This document shows, piece after piece, positions 10,803 to 25,647 of a DNA stretch of 64,000 bases. The notes under the pieces are model-generated. The model did not search any database. It saw nothing but the letters and a program-made list of their open reading frames with translations, and was not told the DNA's origin. Both the position numbers and the translations under genes were made by a program. The DNA comes from an uncultured Pelagibacteraceae bacterium (lineage in GTDB: Bacteria > Pseudomonadota > Alphaproteobacteria > Pelagibacterales > Pelagibacteraceae). How positions within the stretch are numbered: the stretch's first letter is position 1; the number at the start of each line of letters is the position of its first letter. The stretch spans positions 124,001-188,000 of the forward strand of contig CACLAC010000001.1 in NCBI GenBank assembly GCA_902604785.1, given 5' to 3'.

Positions 10803-12719
10803 ATGCCTAATATAACTCTTCCCGATGGAAAAAAACTAGATTTTGCAGAAAGTATTACAGGTTTAAAGATTGCAGAAAAAATTAGTAAGTCTCTAATAAA
10901 ACAAGCTCTTGTTATGAGTGTCGATGGCGAATTAAAAGATTTAGAGCATGAAATCACAAAAGACTCTGTAGTTAAAATTTATACATCTAAAGATAAGGAA
11001 GGTCTTGAAACAATAAGACATGATACTGCTCATATTTTAGCTATGGCGGTTCAAGAACTTTTTCCAGGAACTCAAGTAACAATTGGTCCAGTTATAGAAG
11101 ATGGTTTTTATTATGATTTTGCAAGAAAAGAACCTTTTACAAATGAAGATTTAGAAAAGATTGAAAAAAAAATGAGAGAGATAGTTGATAGAGATGAAAA
11201 AACTTATAGAGAAGTTTGGAAAAGAAAAGATGCTGTGGAACACTTTAAAAAAAAAGGTGAAATATATAAAGCTGAAATAATAAATAGTATTCCAGAAAAT
11301 GAAGAAGTTTCAATTTATTTCCATGGCAAATGGCATGACCTTTGCAGAGGTCCTCATTTAATTTCAACTGGAAAAATAGGAAAATATTTCAAATTAACAA
11401 AAGTTTCAGGGGCATATTGGAGAGGTGACTCCAATAATGAAATGTTACAAAGAGTTTATGGGACAAGTTGGTCTTCTCAAAAAGAATTAGATGAATATTT
11501 AAAAAGAATTGAAGAGGCAGAAAAAAGAGATCATAGGAAACTAGGTAAAGAAATGGATTTATTTCATTTTAGGGAAGAAAGTCCAGGTTCAGTTTTTTGG
11601 CATCAAAAAGGATGGAGTCTTTTTCAAAAATTAGTTTCTTATATGAGAATGAAACAAGATAATGCAGGATATAAAGAAATTAATACGCCTGAAATCCTTG
11701 ATAGATCTTTATGGGAGAAATCTGGTCATTGGGAAAAGTTTGGAGCCAATATGTATACATCAGAAACTCCAGATGAAAAAATATTTGCAATCAAACCTAT
11801 GAATTGTCCAGGATGTGTTCAGGTTTTTAATCAAGGTTTAAAAAGTTATAGAGACTTACCATTAAAAATGTCAGAGTTTGGAAAAGTGCACCGTTATGAA
11901 CCTTCAGGAGCTCTCCATGGTCTATTAAGAGTTAGAGCTTTTACACAAGATGATGCACACATTTTTTGTACAGAAGAACAAATTACAGAAGAATGCTTGT
12001 CTGTTACAAATTTAATATTAGAAATTTATAAAGATTTAGGTTTTGAAAATGTAATTTTAAAATATTCAGATCGACCAGATATAAGAGTGGGAGATGATAG
12101 CGTGTGGGATAAATCGGAAGCCGCATTACTTGAAGCTATAAAAGCATCAAAATTAGAATATACAATAAATAAAGCAGAAGGAGCATTTTATGGGCCAAAA
12201 ATAGAATTTGTACTAAGAGATGCAATTGGAAGAGATTGGCAATGTGGTACATTGCAAGTTGACTTAAATTTACCTGGAAGACTAGGAGCAACTTATGTCG
12301 CAAAAGATGGTACAAAGAAAGTTCCTGTTATGCTTCATAGAGCATTGTTTGGTTCATTAGAAAGATTCATAGGTATATTAATTGAAAACTATGCTGGTAA
12401 GCTTCCTTTTTGGCTCGCTCCTCTTCAAACAGTTGTAATACCAATTTCTAATGATTTTGATGATTATGCAAAAAATGTTTATAAACAAATAAAAAGAGAA
12501 GGAATATCCTCAGAAGTAGATCTCAAAAACCATAATTTAAATTATAAAATTAGAGATCATTCATTAACAAAAGTACCTTTGCTTTTAATTTGTGGAAAAA
12601 AAGAAGTTGACACTAACTCATTAACTATTAGAAGATTGGATTCAAATAAACAAGAAAATATGGAATTAAAAGAATTTCTAACAAAATACTCTGCTTTTAA
12701 TAAAGCACCTTCAATTTAA
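10803..12719 (+). CDS. thrS: Threonyl-tRNA synthetase
   Basis: TGS domain plus class II aaRS motifs (NCPGCVQVF, FYGPKIEF). Confidence 0.95.
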   Translation: MPNITLPDGKKLDFAESITGLKIAEKISKSLIKQALVMSVDGELKDLEHEITKDSVVKIYTSKDKEGLETIRHDTAHILAMAVQELFPGTQVTIGPVIEDGFYYDFARKEPFTNEDLEKIEKKMREIVDRDEKTYREVWKRKDAVEHFKKKGEIYKAEIINSIPENEEVSIYFHGKWHDLCRGPHLISTGKIGKYFKLTKVSGAYWRGDSNNEMLQRVYGTSWSSQKELDEYLKRIEEAEKRDHRKLGKEMDLFHFREESPGSVFWHQKGWSLFQKLVSYMRMKQDNAGYKEINTPEILDRSLWEKSGHWEKFGANMYTSETPDEKIFAIKPMNCPGCVQVFNQGLKSYRDLPLKMSEFGKVHRYEPSGALHGLLRVRAFTQDDAHIFCTEEQITEECLSVTNLILEIYKDLGFENVILKYSDRPDIRVGDDSVWDKSEAALLEAIKASKLEYTINKAEGAFYGPKIEFVLRDAIGRDWQCGTLQVDLNLPGRLGATYVAKDGTKKVPVMLHRALFGSLERFIGILIENYAGKLPFWLAPLQTVVIPISNDFDDYAKNVYKQIKREGISSEVDLKNHNLNYKIRDHSLTKVPLLLICGKKEVDTNSLTIRRLDSNKQENMELKEFLTKYSAFNKAPSI

Positions 12720-13265
12720 GTGGCAGAATTTAAACAAAATTATTTTCAAAGAAAAACTAAACCTAGGGGTCCAAGGTCAAATAACAGAATTACTTCTCCA
12801 GATGTGCAAGTTATCGGTAGTGATGGAGAAAACCTTGGAATATTAAATTTGAATGATGCAATCAATCGAGCAAAAGATCTTGGGTTAGATTTAATCGAAA
12901 TTGCACCAAATGCTAAACCACCAGTATGTAAAATTATGGATATGGGTAAATATAAATATAATGCTCAGAAAAAAGCAAATAAAGCAAAAAAAAAACAAAA
13001 AAAAATTGAATTAAAAGAAATTAAATTGAGACCTGTCACCGAAACTCATGACTATAATTTTAAAATTAAAAATGCAAAAAAATTTATTACAAAAGGAGAT
13101 AAAGTAAAGTTTACGATAAGATTTAAAGGAAGAGAACTTCAGCATTCAAGTCTTGGTAGTGAATTAATGGAAAAAATAAAACAGGATATGCAACAAATTG
13201 GAAGAGTTGAGATGGAACCAAAGTTTGATGGTAAGCAAATGATTATGGTAATTCAGCCTTTATAG
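12720..13265 (+). CDS. infC: Translation initiation factor IF-3 (GTG start)
   Basis: Characteristic IF3 N and C domains; GTG at 12720 immediately after the thrS stop. Confidence 0.93.
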   Translation: MAEFKQNYFQRKTKPRGPRSNNRITSPDVQVIGSDGENLGILNLNDAINRAKDLGLDLIEIAPNAKPPVCKIMDMGKYKYNAQKKANKAKKKQKKIELKEIKLRPVTETHDYNFKIKNAKKFITKGDKVKFTIRFKGRELQHSSLGSELMEKIKQDMQQIGRVEMEPKFDGKQMIMVIQPL

Positions 13266-13319
13266 CATATAATTCTAGTTGTAAAACAATATTAATATTT
13301 GTATAACCCCGAGAAAATT

Positions 13320-13526
13320 ATGCCTAAATTAAAAACAAAAAGTTCAGCTAAAAAAAGATTTAAAATATCAGCAAAGGGTAAAGTTATAACTGCCCAGGCT
13401 GGCAAAAGACATGGCATGATCAAAAGAACAAATTCACAAATTAGAAAACAAAGAGGAACAACGGTTATGTCAAAACAAGATGGTAAAATTGTTAAATCAT
13501 ATATGCCGTACAGCTTAAGAGGATAA
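13320..13526 (+). CDS. rpmI: 50S ribosomal protein L35
   Basis: [22 protein letters not shown]; start at ATG 13320. Confidence 0.93.
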   Translation: MPKLKTKSSAKKRFKISAKGKVITAQAGKRHGMIKRTNSQIRKQRGTTVMSKQDGKIVKSYMPYSLRG

Positions 13527-13527
13527 T

Positions 13528-13884
13528 ATGGCTAGAGTAAAAAGAGGTGTAACAAGTAGGGCAAAGCATAAAAAAGTTCTTAAGACAGTTAAAGGTCAAT
13601 GGGGACGTAGAAAAAATACTATAAGAGTTGCAAGACAAGCAATGGAAAAGGCTATGCAATACGCTTATAGAGATAGAAGAAATAAAAAAAGAGAATTTAA
13701 ATCTTTATGGATTCAAAGAATAAATGCAGGAGTTAGGTCTGAAGGATTAACATACTCAAAATTTATCAATGGATTAAGTAAATCAGGCATTAAATTAGAT
13801 AGAAAAATACTTGCTGAAATTGCATATGATAACCCACAAGCATTTAAAACTATAGTTAAAAAGGCTCAGGCAGCTTTAAATTAA
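13528..13884 (+). CDS. rplT: 50S ribosomal protein L20
   Basis: [19 protein letters not shown]... Confidence 0.95.
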   Translation: MARVKRGVTSRAKHKKVLKTVKGQWGRRKNTIRVARQAMEKAMQYAYRDRRNKKREFKSLWIQRINAGVRSEGLTYSKFINGLSKSGIKLDRKILAEIAYDNPQAFKTIVKKAQAALN

Positions 13885-13927
13885 TCTTCTCTATTGTTTT
13901 TCTAGAGTTAACAAATATTCTACTAAT

Positions 13928-14995
13928 ATGTCTGATATTAAAAAAATCAAAGATGAATATTTAGATAAGTTGCAAGGTGATTTAAATCTAGAAAAAGTAA
14001 ATAAAATTAAAACAGAATTATTTGGTAAAAATGGTGCAATTTCTAATTCATTCAAGAAACTTGGTTCGATTCAATCAGAAGATAGAAAAAAATTTGCATC
14101 AGACTTAAATTTTATAAAAGATGAGTTACAAGAAAAAATTAATAACAAACTTCAAGAAATTGAAACTAAAGAAATCAATTCTAAGCTTAAAAATGAAAAA
14201 GTAGATGTAACTTTGCCCGAGAGAGATATTGATCAAGGAAAAATACACCCTGTCTCACAAGTAATCGACGAAATATCATCAATTTTTTCAGAAATTGGAT
14301 TTAGTGTTGAAGAAGGACCAGATGTAGAAAATGAACATTATAATTTTACCGCATTAAATACTCCTGACAATCATCCAGCAAGAGATATGCATGATACTTT
14401 TTATTTAGATAATAATAAAGAGTTACTTTTAAGAACACACACTTCTCCAGTTCAAGTAAGAACGATGCTTAAAGGAAAACCACCTTTTAAAATAATAGCA
14501 CCTGGCAGAACATACAGATCGGACAGTGATCAAACTCACTCTCCAATGTTTCACCAGGTTGAGGGACTTCACATTGATAAAGACATCAATATGGGTCACT
14601 TAAAAGGTTGTTTAAATTATTTTATAAAAGAGTTTTTTGAAGTTGATAAAATACAAATGAGATTTAGACCAAGCCATTTTCCTTTTACTGAACCATCCGC
14701 AGAAGTAGATATTGGTTACGAATTAAAAGATGGGAAAATAGTTATTGGCGAGGGTGATAAATGGTTAGAAATTTTAGGATGTGGAATGGTCCATCCAAAT
14801 GTGCTTAAAAATGTAAATGTTAATCCAGATAAATATCAAGGTTATGCTTTTGGCATTGGTATTGATAGACTTGGAATGCTTAAATATGGAATAAATGATT
14901 TAAGAGCTTTTTTTGAGACCGACTATAGATGGCTTAGACATTTTGGATTTGATCCATTGGATGTACCATCAAACTATAGAGGCCTTAGCAGATGA
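13928..14995 (+). CDS. pheS: Phenylalanyl-tRNA synthetase alpha subunit
   Basis: [29 protein letters not shown]. Confidence 0.95.
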   Translation: MSDIKKIKDEYLDKLQGDLNLEKVNKIKTELFGKNGAISNSFKKLGSIQSEDRKKFASDLNFIKDELQEKINNKLQEIETKEINSKLKNEKVDVTLPERDIDQGKIHPVSQVIDEISSIFSEIGFSVEEGPDVENEHYNFTALNTPDNHPARDMHDTFYLDNNKELLLRTHTSPVQVRTMLKGKPPFKIIAPGRTYRSDSDQTHSPMFHQVEGLHIDKDINMGHLKGCLNYFIKEFFEVDKIQMRFRPSHFPFTEPSAEVDIGYELKDGKIVIGEGDKWLEILGCGMVHPNVLKNVNVNPDKYQGYAFGIGIDRLGMLKYGINDLRAFFETDYRWLRHFGFDPLDVPSNYRGLSR

Positions 14996-17400
14996 AATTT
15001 ACAATAGGTTGGCTTAAGGAACATTTAGATACAAAACATAAAGATAATAAAATTGTTGAAAAGTTGACTGATGTTGGACTTGAAGTCGAAAGTTTCGAAA
15101 ATGTTAGTTCTGAACTTGATAGTTTCAAAGTTGCAAAAATTATAAACGCTGAGCAGCACCCAAATGCTGATAGGCTGAGAGTGTGTGATGTTGATATTGG
15201 TGAAAAAAATACAATTAAAGTGGTGTGTGGTGCACCAAATGCAAAAAAAAATCTTTTAACAGTCTACGCTGGTCCAGGATCTGTAATACCAAAAAATAAA
15301 ATGAAACTTACAGTAAGTAAAATTAGAGGAATCACCTCTTACGGAATGTTATGCTCTGAGTCAGAATTAAATTTGTCCAATGATAGTGAAGGCATAACAG
15401 AACTTAAACAAGCAAAATACTCTGACCAAGTTGGAAAAAATTTTTTTAAAAATAATAGTGAAAAAGTAATTGACTTATCAATAACTCCAAATCGTCCTGA
15501 TTGTTTAGGTGTTAGAGGTGTTGCTAGAGATCTTGTAGCTGCTGGAGTCGGTAAATTAAAAAATATCTCAAATAAAAATATCAAAAAAGAAGGTTATCAA
15601 AATATTAAAGTTTCAATTATAAAAGATAAAAATCAAGGCTGTACTATATTTGGTAGTTGTTTAATTAAAGGTGTCACAAATAAAGAAAGTCCAAAGTGGT
15701 TAAAAGATAAAATCGAGTCTATTGGGCAGAAACCAATCTCTGCAATAGTTGATATAACAAATTATGTAATGTTTGATTTAAATAGACCACTCCACGCTTA
15801 TGATGCAGATAAAATTGATAAAGAAATCATTGTGAGAAATTCTAAAAAAGGTGAAACTTTCGAAGCTCTTGATAACAAGGAATATAAACTCTATGATAAT
15901 ATGTGCGTTATATCTGATAAGTCGGGTGTACTAGGTTTGGGTGGTATAATTGGAGGTACACGATCAGGAACTGAATTTAATAGTAAAAATATTCTTTTAG
16001 AGGCTGCATATTTTATTCCAAGATCTATAAGAAAGACATCAAAACTCTTAAATTTAGATACAGATGCAAAGTTTAGATTTGAAAGGGGAATAGATCCAAA
16101 ATCTATCGAGGAAGGTTTAACGAGAGCAGCATATTTAATTACTGAAATTTGTGGAGGTAAAATTAGTAAATTCGATGTTCAAAAAACTGAAAAAGATAAA
16201 AAAAATAAAATTAAATTTAAACTTTCTCTATTTGAAAAAATTGCTGGTTTTAAAATAAAAGATAAAGACATTGTAAAAATTTTAATTTATTTAGGTTTTG
16301 AAATATCTAAAAAAAAACAAGAATTACAATTGACAATACCTACTTGGAGACCTGATATAACACAACCAATTGATATTGTAGAAGAAATAGTAAGAATTAA
16401 AGGATATAATAACATAAAGACTTTAGAACCAGAGAAAATAAGAATTAAAGATACTTTAAACAAAAAACAAAAACTTTTTCATTTTCTTCAGCGTTCAGTT
16501 GCATCAAAAGGATATTATGAGACTGTTACCTGGTCTTTTACTGATTCAAAAATAAATAAATTATTTAAAGAAGATAGAGATGAAGTTAAAATTGTAAATC
16601 CAATTAGTTCAGATCTAGATGTTTTAAGAAATTCTATTCTACCTAATCTAATTTTTTACGTAAAAAAAAATTTAGATAGAGGATTCAAAGATATTTCTCT
16701 TTTTGAAATAGGTCCAATTTTTAAAGGCAAGCAACCAGGGCAACAATTAACTGTTATAGGAGCTATTAAATCTGGAAAGGTATCTAGATTAAGTTGGAAT
16801 GAAAAAGATAGATTAGTTGATGTTTTTGATGCAAAAAAAGATGTTATTCAAACATTGAATGAAGCAGGATATGATAAAAATGATTTTTTTATTGGAGACA
16901 AATCTCCACCATATTATCACCCTGGAAAGTCTGGCTCAATTTATCTAGACAAAGATGATATTGATCCTGTAGCTTATTTTGGAGAAATTCATCCAAATAT
17001 TGTAAAAAAATTAGATATTAATACAGAGGCATTAGTTAATTTTGAAATTTATTTAGATCACTTAAAAGATAATAAAATAATGCTAAAAGATAGGAAGTCT
17101 AATTTTGAATACTCAGATTATCAAAAATCAGAAAGAGATTTTGCTTTTATTGTTAATAAAAATATAAAAGCCCAGGATTTAATAGAAATAATTAAATCTA
17201 TAGATAAAAACTTAATTAAATCTGTAAAAGTATTTGATGTTTATGAGGGTGAGAACATTCCTTCTGATAAGAAATCAATAGCTTTGAATGTTACAATTCA
17301 ATCGTCAGTGAAAACATTAAATGATAATGATCTAGAAAAAATTAATAGTTTAATTATTTCTACAGTAGAGAACAAGTCTGGCGCAAAAATTAGATCCTAA
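14992..17400 (+). CDS. pheT: Phenylalanyl-tRNA synthetase beta subunit
   Basis: tRNA-binding OB domain, B3/B4, ferredoxin-fold anticodon-binding C-terminus; overlaps pheS. Confidence 0.95.
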   Translation: MKFTIGWLKEHLDTKHKDNKIVEKLTDVGLEVESFENVSSELDSFKVAKIINAEQHPNADRLRVCDVDIGEKNTIKVVCGAPNAKKNLLTVYAGPGSVIPKNKMKLTVSKIRGITSYGMLCSESELNLSNDSEGITELKQAKYSDQVGKNFFKNNSEKVIDLSITPNRPDCLGVRGVARDLVAAGVGKLKNISNKNIKKEGYQNIKVSIIKDKNQGCTIFGSCLIKGVTNKESPKWLKDKIESIGQKPISAIVDITNYVMFDLNRPLHAYDADKIDKEIIVRNSKKGETFEALDNKEYKLYDNMCVISDKSGVLGLGGIIGGTRSGTEFNSKNILLEAAYFIPRSIRKTSKLLNLDTDAKFRFERGIDPKSIEEGLTRAAYLITEICGGKISKFDVQKTEKDKKNKIKFKLSLFEKIAGFKIKDKDIVKILIYLGFEISKKKQELQLTIPTWRPDITQPIDIVEEIVRIKGYNNIKTLEPEKIRIKDTLNKKQKLFHFLQRSVASKGYYETVTWSFTDSKINKLFKEDRDEVKIVNPISSDLDVLRNSILPNLIFYVKKNLDRGFKDISLFEIGPIFKGKQPGQQLTVIGAIKSGKVSRLSWNEKDRLVDVFDAKKDVIQTLNEAGYDKNDFFIGDKSPPYYHPGKSGSIYLDKDDIDPVAYFGEIHPNIVKKLDINTEALVNFEIYLDHLKDNKIMLKDRKSNFEYSDYQKSERDFAFIVNKNIKAQDLIEIIKSIDKNLIKSVKVFDVYEGENIPSDKKSIALNVTIQSSVKTLNDNDLEKINSLIISTVENKSGAKIRS

Positions 17401-17402
17401 AA

Positions 17403-19214
17403 ATGTCCAATACTCTCGAGAACATTAGAAATTTTGCAATTATTGCACATATTGATCATGGAAAATCAACAATTGCAGATAGAATAATTCATACATGTGG
17501 AGGTCTTACTGATAGAGAGATGAAAGCACAAGTTCTCGACTCAATGGATATAGAAAGGGAAAGAGGTATAACAATTAAAGCACAAACAGTTAAATTAAAC
17601 TATAAAGCTAAAGATGGAAAAAATTATGTTTTAAATATTATTGATACACCAGGCCATGTAGATTTTAGTTATGAAGTAAGTAGATCTTTGTATGCATGTG
17701 AAGGCTCAATTTTAATAGTAGATAGCACTCAAGGTGTAGAGGCGCAAACACTAGCAAATGTTTATCAAGCGTTAGATATTAATCATGAAATAATACCAGT
17801 ACTAAACAAAATTGATCTGCCAGCATCTGATATTGAAAAAACAAAAAAACAAATCGAGGACGTTATTGGTATTGATACTTCCATTGCAGTTCCATGTTCA
17901 GGAAAAACTGGAGATGGGATAGACGAGATTTTAGAAAAAATCGTTAGCTCTTTACCTGGTCCAAAAGGAGTAAAAGATGATAAATTAAAATGTTTGTTAG
18001 TAGACAGTTGGTATGACACATATTTGGGTGTAGTAATTTTAGTTAGAGTTATTGATGGTAAAATTTCAAAAAATATGAAAATTAAAATGATGTCCACAAA
18101 CCAAGATTATATTGTTGAAAAGGTTGGTGTTTTTACTCCTAAACCAAAAGACATTAATGAATTAAATGCCGGAGAAATAGGTTTTATCACAACTGGTATA
18201 AAAGTTTTATCTGATACCAAAGTTGGAGATACAATATGTGATGCCAATAATATTTTAAAAGAAGCTCTACCTGGATTCAAACCTAGCAAACCCGTTGTTT
18301 TTTGCGGCCTGTTTCCTGTTGATAGTTCAGAATATCAGAAATTAAAAGATGGTTTAGCAAAACTTCAATTAAATGACGCAAGTTTTTCATTTGAGCCTGA
18401 ATCATCTTCTGCTTTAGGATTAGGTTTTAGGTGTGGTTTTTTAGGTTTATTACATCTTGAAATTATAACAGAAAGACTTGAAAGAGAATTTGATATAAAT
18501 TTGTTAACAACTACGCCAGGAGTTGTTTATAAAATTCATATGAATAATGGAAAAGTTCAAGACCTTCAAAACCCTTCAAGTTTACCAGACCCAACATACA
18601 TAAAGTTTATTGAAGAACCTTGGATAAAAGCTACAATTATTACACCTGATCAATATCTTGGCTCAATCATTAAGATGTGCCAAAGTAAAAGAGGTATTCA
18701 AACAAATTTAAGCTACTCAGGAAATAGAGCTGTTATAAATTATGAGTTACCTTTAAATGAAGTGGTTTTTGATTTTAATGATAGACTTAAATCTATGACT
18801 AGCGGATATGCTAGTTTTGATTATGAACTAATAGGCCACAGAGAAGGAGAATTAGTAAAAATGGGAATTTTGGTAAATGGCGAACCTGTAGATGCTTTAG
18901 CAATGATGATTCATAAAGATTTTGCTCAATCCACGGGGAGAGAAGTTTGTGAAAAATTAAAAGATTTAATACCAAGACATAATTTCATGATACCCATTCA
19001 GGCAGCAATAGGAGGCAAAATTATTGCGAGAGAGACTATAAAGGGATTTAAAAAAGATGTATTAACTAAAATTCATGGTGGAGGCGCAACCGATAGAAAG
19101 AGAAAATTATTAGAAAAACAAAAAAGAGGAAAAGCTAGGTCAAAACAATTTGGCAAAGTTGAAATACCCCAAGAAGCTTTTATAGGTGTATTAAAAATTA
19201 ATAAAGATCTATAG
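17403..19214 (+). CDS. lepA: Elongation factor 4
   Basis: [14 protein letters not shown], GTPase motifs, LepA C-terminal domain. Confidence 0.95.
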   Translation: MSNTLENIRNFAIIAHIDHGKSTIADRIIHTCGGLTDREMKAQVLDSMDIERERGITIKAQTVKLNYKAKDGKNYVLNIIDTPGHVDFSYEVSRSLYACEGSILIVDSTQGVEAQTLANVYQALDINHEIIPVLNKIDLPASDIEKTKKQIEDVIGIDTSIAVPCSGKTGDGIDEILEKIVSSLPGPKGVKDDKLKCLLVDSWYDTYLGVVILVRVIDGKISKNMKIKMMSTNQDYIVEKVGVFTPKPKDINELNAGEIGFITTGIKVLSDTKVGDTICDANNILKEALPGFKPSKPVVFCGLFPVDSSEYQKLKDGLAKLQLNDASFSFEPESSSALGLGFRCGFLGLLHLEIITERLEREFDINLLTTTPGVVYKIHMNNGKVQDLQNPSSLPDPTYIKFIEEPWIKATIITPDQYLGSIIKMCQSKRGIQTNLSYSGNRAVINYELPLNEVVFDFNDRLKSMTSGYASFDYELIGHREGELVKMGILVNGEPVDALAMMIHKDFAQSTGREVCEKLKDLIPRHNFMIPIQAAIGGKIIARETIKGFKKDVLTKIHGGGATDRKRKLLEKQKRGKARSKQFGKVEIPQEAFIGVLKINKDL

Positions 19215-19220
19215 AATTTA

Positions 19221-20012
19221 ATGGATGAATTAACTGAAATATCAAAAAAATATGATACTGATAAAAGCAAAGAGCATCAGTACACAAAAATTTATAATAA
19301 ATATTTTTTAAAAAAAAAAAATCAAGAAATAAAATTATTTGAAATTGGAATTGGCTATCCAGAGGATCCGAAAAAAGGTGGAGGATCGTTGCAAATGTGG
19401 AGAGACTATTTCCCAAAAGGAATTATTTATGGAATAGATATTGTCATAAAAAATTTAGACTTAGGTGAGAGAGTAAAAATATACCAAGGATCACAAGATA
19501 ATCATCAAGACCTTAATAAAGTAGTAAATGACGCTGGAAAATTTGATATTATAATTGATGATGGGAGTCATTTTAATAATCACCAAATAAAAACTTTTGA
19601 ACATTTATTTAAATTTTTAAACTTTGGAGGTTATTATGTAATTGAAGATACACAAACAAGCTATATGTTAAAGTATGGAGGTGATGGTTTCTACCTTAAA
19701 AATAAAAAAACTGCAGTAAATTATTTTAAGGATTTTATAGATAGAATTAATTTTAGAGAAATAGAAAATCCATATAATAAATTTAAAAATGATGAATTTT
19801 CAAGTTCAATTACTGAAATTCATTTTTACCATAACCTTATCATAATAAAAAAGGATTTTAATAAAGAACCAAGTAATCTACTTACTGAAAATCAATTTAA
19901 GGTAAAAGGAAAAACTGCTATTGGTATAAGAAATATATTAAAACAAATGAAATATTTTTTTCATTTTTTAAGGTCTATTATAAATAAATTTTTAGATATT
20001 TTAAAAATATAA
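19221..20012 (+). CDS. Class I SAM-dependent methyltransferase (sugar O-methyltransferase-like)
   Basis: KLFEIGIGYPED, GIDI, FDIIIDDGSHFNNHQ. Confidence 0.7.
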   Translation: MDELTEISKKYDTDKSKEHQYTKIYNKYFLKKKNQEIKLFEIGIGYPEDPKKGGGSLQMWRDYFPKGIIYGIDIVIKNLDLGERVKIYQGSQDNHQDLNKVVNDAGKFDIIIDDGSHFNNHQIKTFEHLFKFLNFGGYYVIEDTQTSYMLKYGGDGFYLKNKKTAVNYFKDFIDRINFREIENPYNKFKNDEFSSSITEIHFYHNLIIIKKDFNKEPSNLLTENQFKVKGKTAIGIRNILKQMKYFFHFLRSIINKFLDILKI

Positions 20013-20032
20013 TTAATAATTTAAAGTGTAAA

Positions 20033-20863
20033 ATGGAAATAGAAAATATTACATTCGTAATAACAACTTTTAATAGTGAAAAAATAATATTATCTTGCAT
20101 AAAAAATCTTCCTAAATATTCAAAAAAAATAGTTATAGAAAATTCTGGAAATCATAAGCTAAAAAAAATATTAACTGATCAATTCACAAATATTAGAGTT
20201 GAAGTAATGGATGAAAACTTAGGCTATGGTAGAGCTAATAATATTGGTATTAAGCTATCTACAACAGATTATGTTTTTATTTTAAATCCAGATGTATTTA
20301 TAAAAACTGAAGAGCTAAATTTTATTTTTGATACTTTAAAAAATATTAATTTTGCTATTGCATCACCAATTGAAAAAAAAGAAATTAATAAATTTAATTT
20401 TAATAATGAAATTTATAAAGATGTTAATGAAGTTAAAGGATTTGCAATGATATTAAATAAAAATAGAATGAAAGGTGAATTATTTGATGAAAATTTTTTT
20501 TTATATTTGGAAGAAATTGATTTATGTAAAAGAATAAAAAAATTAAAAGAAAAAATATTATTATTGAATATTGGTATAGATCATTTAGGAGGCAAATCCC
20601 ATGACAGCCATTACAACCTGGAAATGGAGAAATCAAGAAATTGGCATTGGATGTGGTCTAAATTTTACTTTTACAAAAAACACTATGGATATTTGTATGG
20701 ATTTATAAAAACTTTACCTAATTTAATAAGTTCGTTTATAAAATTTTTATTCTTTTTTTGTATAAATGAAAAAATAAAAAGCCAAAATTATAAAATGCGA
20801 TGTCTAGGGTTGGCTTCATCTTATTTACTCAAAAAATCTTATTATAGACCATTATTTGACTAA
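20033..20863 (+). CDS. Glycosyltransferase family 2
   Basis: FVITTFNSEKIILSCIKNL, ENLGYGRANNIGI, DYVFILNPDVFI. Confidence 0.85.
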   Translation: MEIENITFVITTFNSEKIILSCIKNLPKYSKKIVIENSGNHKLKKILTDQFTNIRVEVMDENLGYGRANNIGIKLSTTDYVFILNPDVFIKTEELNFIFDTLKNINFAIASPIEKKEINKFNFNNEIYKDVNEVKGFAMILNKNRMKGELFDENFFLYLEEIDLCKRIKKLKEKILLLNIGIDHLGGKSHDSHYNLEMEKSRNWHWMWSKFYFYKKHYGYLYGFIKTLPNLISSFIKFLFFFCINEKIKSQNYKMRCLGLASSYLLKKSYYRPLFD

Positions 20864-20880
20864 TTATTATAAATTCTTTT

Positions 20881-21909
20881 TTATTTTAGCCATCTATCAT
20901 TTTTCAAAGTCCACTGAACTACCTGATTAATTCTTTCTGTAATATCTATTTTTGGTATCCAACCCAAATTCTTCATTAAATTACCATCCAATGCATACCG
21001 TAAATCATGACCTGGTCTAGAACTATGAAAATCCACCATTTCATACTTCAATTCTTTATTTTGAGCTTTTGCAATCATTTTTGCTAATTCTAAATTATTA
21101 ATTTCTTCGGGTCCAACTAAATTAAATTTTGGACATTTAGCACCTCCAAAATCTTTTTTTATTTTTGAAATTTTTTTTTCATTTTGAAGTAAAAATAAAC
21201 ATCCGTCCGCAACATCTGAAGCATGTATATAGTGTCTACTTCCAGGAATTTTTTTTGTTTCATCACTATGGATTGTGACAGCTTTATTTTTTTTAATTTT
21301 ACTTATGGATAAAGGAATAAACTTTTCTGGATGCTGTCTTTCTCCAAAAACATTCATTGTATGAGTAATATAAATTGGCATGTTATATGTATTCTCAAAA
21401 GCAACAGCTAATTCTTCACCCCCAGCCTTTGTGGCACTATATGGGTTTGTTGAATTATATCTATCTCTTTCTTTATAGTTGATCCCTTTAGGTGCGGGCC
21501 CAAATACTTCATCAGTAGAAAAATATATAAATCTTTCTAAGTTATTATTCTTTCTAGCAAAATTTAAAATATTACAAGTCGCAACAACATTATCCATAAC
21601 AAATGAAAGAGGGTCTTCTATTGAACGATCTACATGTGATGATGCCGCTAAATGAATAATATAATTAAAGTTACCTAAATTATTTTCAAGCATTTCATTT
21701 ATTTCAGACTTTAAATCGTGAAAAATTATCTTAACTCTTTTTTGTTTATTTTTATCAAATTCTGTCATCATATCTGATATCCTGTTTAAATTTCCTGAAT
21801 AATCAAGCCTATCTAAAGAAGTAACTTCCCAATCTGTGTTTAACAATAAATGCCTTATCAAATGATGTGCGATAAATCCAGCCCCACCAGTAACTAAAAC
21901 TTTTTTCAT
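20881..21909 (-). CDS. dTDP-glucose 4,6-dehydratase-like NAD-dependent epimerase/dehydratase
   Basis: GGAGFIAHHL, STDEVFG, YSATKAGGE. Confidence 0.85.
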   Translation of the reverse strand: MKKVLVTGGAGFIAHHLIRHLLLNTDWEVTSLDRLDYSGNLNRISDMMTEFDKNKQKRVKIIFHDLKSEINEMLENNLGNFNYIIHLAASSHVDRSIEDPLSFVMDNVVATCNILNFARKNNNLERFIYFSTDEVFGPAPKGINYKERDRYNSTNPYSATKAGGEELAVAFENTYNMPIYITHTMNVFGERQHPEKFIPLSISKIKKNKAVTIHSDETKKIPGSRHYIHASDVADGCLFLLQNEKKISKIKKDFGGAKCPKFNLVGPEEINNLELAKMIAKAQNKELKYEMVDFHSSRPGHDLRYALDGNLMKNLGWIPKIDITERINQVVQWTLKNDRWLK

Positions 21910-22049
21910 ATTTTTTTAATTTGATATATTTATTATATAATAATATAGAAAAATATATTATATATTTAATTATTTCTATATAAAACATTTCAAAAAAATT
22001 ATAAATTTTAGCAACATTAAATTAATAATATAAATTAATTTTAACCGAT

Positions 22050-22139
22050 GGAGAGGTGGCCGAGTGGTTTAAGGCGCACGCTTGGAAAGTGTGTGTACTG
22101 TCAAAGGTACCGTGGGTTCGAATCCCACTCTCTCCGCCA
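22050..22139 (+). tRNA. tRNA-Ser(GGA)
   Basis: GGAGAG acceptor, long variable arm, canonical GTTCGAATC T-loop, anticodon GGA, encoded CCA. Confidence 0.95.
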
Positions 22140-22182
22140 AATTTGTGGTCAAAAATTGCATTTTTTTGAGCAAAAATAATAA

Positions 22183-24363
<2,181 letters not shown>

Positions 24364-24366
24364 CTA

Positions 24367-25647
24367 ATGGAGCTAGGAAAGATCTCCGAAACTTATTCTT
24401 TAAATAGGTCAACATATATAAATCTAAGATGGATAGGAATACTTGGTCAACTTATAACTATTAATTCTGTAAAGTTTATATTTAATTTTGACTTTGATTT
24501 TATATCAGCAAATATAATTATATTTATTGGTGCAGTTAGTAATATTTTTTTAATATATAATTATAAAAAAATACAATTATCAAATAGATCGGCACTTAAT
24601 TTTCTTTTATTAGATATTATTCAGCTAAGTTCACTATTGTATTTAACAGGAGGAGTTGTAAATCCTTTTTCTATTTTTTTGTTAATTCCAAGCGTATTTG
24701 CTTCGTCTCATTTAAAAATTAAAACAAATTTGTTTCTTATATTTTTGACATCAATTTCAATTATTTTTCTTACATTTTTTTCTTTGGATTTACCAAAACC
24801 TTTAAGCGAACATTTTCATGTTAGTCCATATTATTTTTATGCTATTCCAATCGGCTTGATTATTGCATTATTATTTTTAAATTATTTTGCTGTAATTTTT
24901 GGCAAAGAATCAAATCTTAGAAAAGAAGCATTAAATAAAATTCAAGAATTGATTTCCAAAGAGCATGAATTGGTATCTTTAGGAACTCAAGCTGCAGCAG
25001 CAGCGCATTCTTTAGGAACACCATTATCTACAATAAAAATTATATCCCAAGATCTGTTAGAACAATTAAATAATAATAAAGATTTAAAAAAAGATATTCA
25101 ACTTTTAGTAAGTCAAGTAGATAGGTGTAATGATATTTTAAAAAGATTGTCAATAAATTCAACCCTTGAGGATGATTTTATTGGCAAAGACTTAAGCTTA
25201 AATAGTTATTTAAAAGAAGTAGTAATTTCTTTTAAAGAAATATCAAATAAAAATTTTAATATAAATTCTGAACAAGATACCAATTCATTTAATATTAAAA
25301 AATCTATAGAGATTATTTATGGAATAAGAAATTTTATAGGAAATGCAAATAAATATGCAAAAAAAAATATTTATATCACTATTAAAAGTGATAGTAAATT
25401 TTCAGAAATTACAGTTGAAGATGATGGTCCTGGATTTTCTAAAGATATTTTAACTAAAATCGGAGAACCTTATATAAAATCTTTAAGATCAGATGATAGT
25501 AAAAAATCGGGATTGGGTCTGGGTATTTTTATCGGGAAAACACTATTAGAAAAAAATTATGCAAAAATTTTGTTCAGAAATTCTGAAACAAGAGGTGGAG
25601 CAGAAATTAAAATAGAATGGTTGAATAAAAATTTATCTAAAATTTAA
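24367..25647 (+). CDS. Sensor histidine kinase, RegB/PrrB/ActS-like
   Basis: N-terminal TM region; [17 protein letters not shown]-box; HATPase DDGPGF and GLGLGIFI. Confidence 0.8.
   Translation: MELGKISETYSLNRSTYINLRWIGILGQLITINSVKFIFNFDFDFISANIIIFIGAVSNIFLIYNYKKIQLSNRSALNFLLLDIIQLSSLLYLTGGVVNPFSIFLLIPSVFASSHLKIKTNLFLIFLTSISIIFLTFFSLDLPKPLSEHFHVSPYYFYAIPIGLIIALLFLNYFAVIFGKESNLRKEALNKIQELISKEHELVSLGTQAAAAAHSLGTPLSTIKIISQDLLEQLNNNKDLKKDIQLLVSQVDRCNDILKRLSINSTLEDDFIGKDLSLNSYLKEVVISFKEISNKNFNINSEQDTNSFNIKKSIEIIYGIRNFIGNANKYAKKNIYITIKSDSKFSEITVEDDGPGFSKDILTKIGEPYIKSLRSDDSKKSGLGLGIFIGKTLLEKNYAKILFRNSETRGGAEIKIEWLNKNLSKI

Noticed and set aside
12720-12722. AUU-type autoregulatory start codon of infC
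   Set aside because: The start immediately after thrS is GTG, so the classical AUU-dependent IF3 autoregulation is not evident here.
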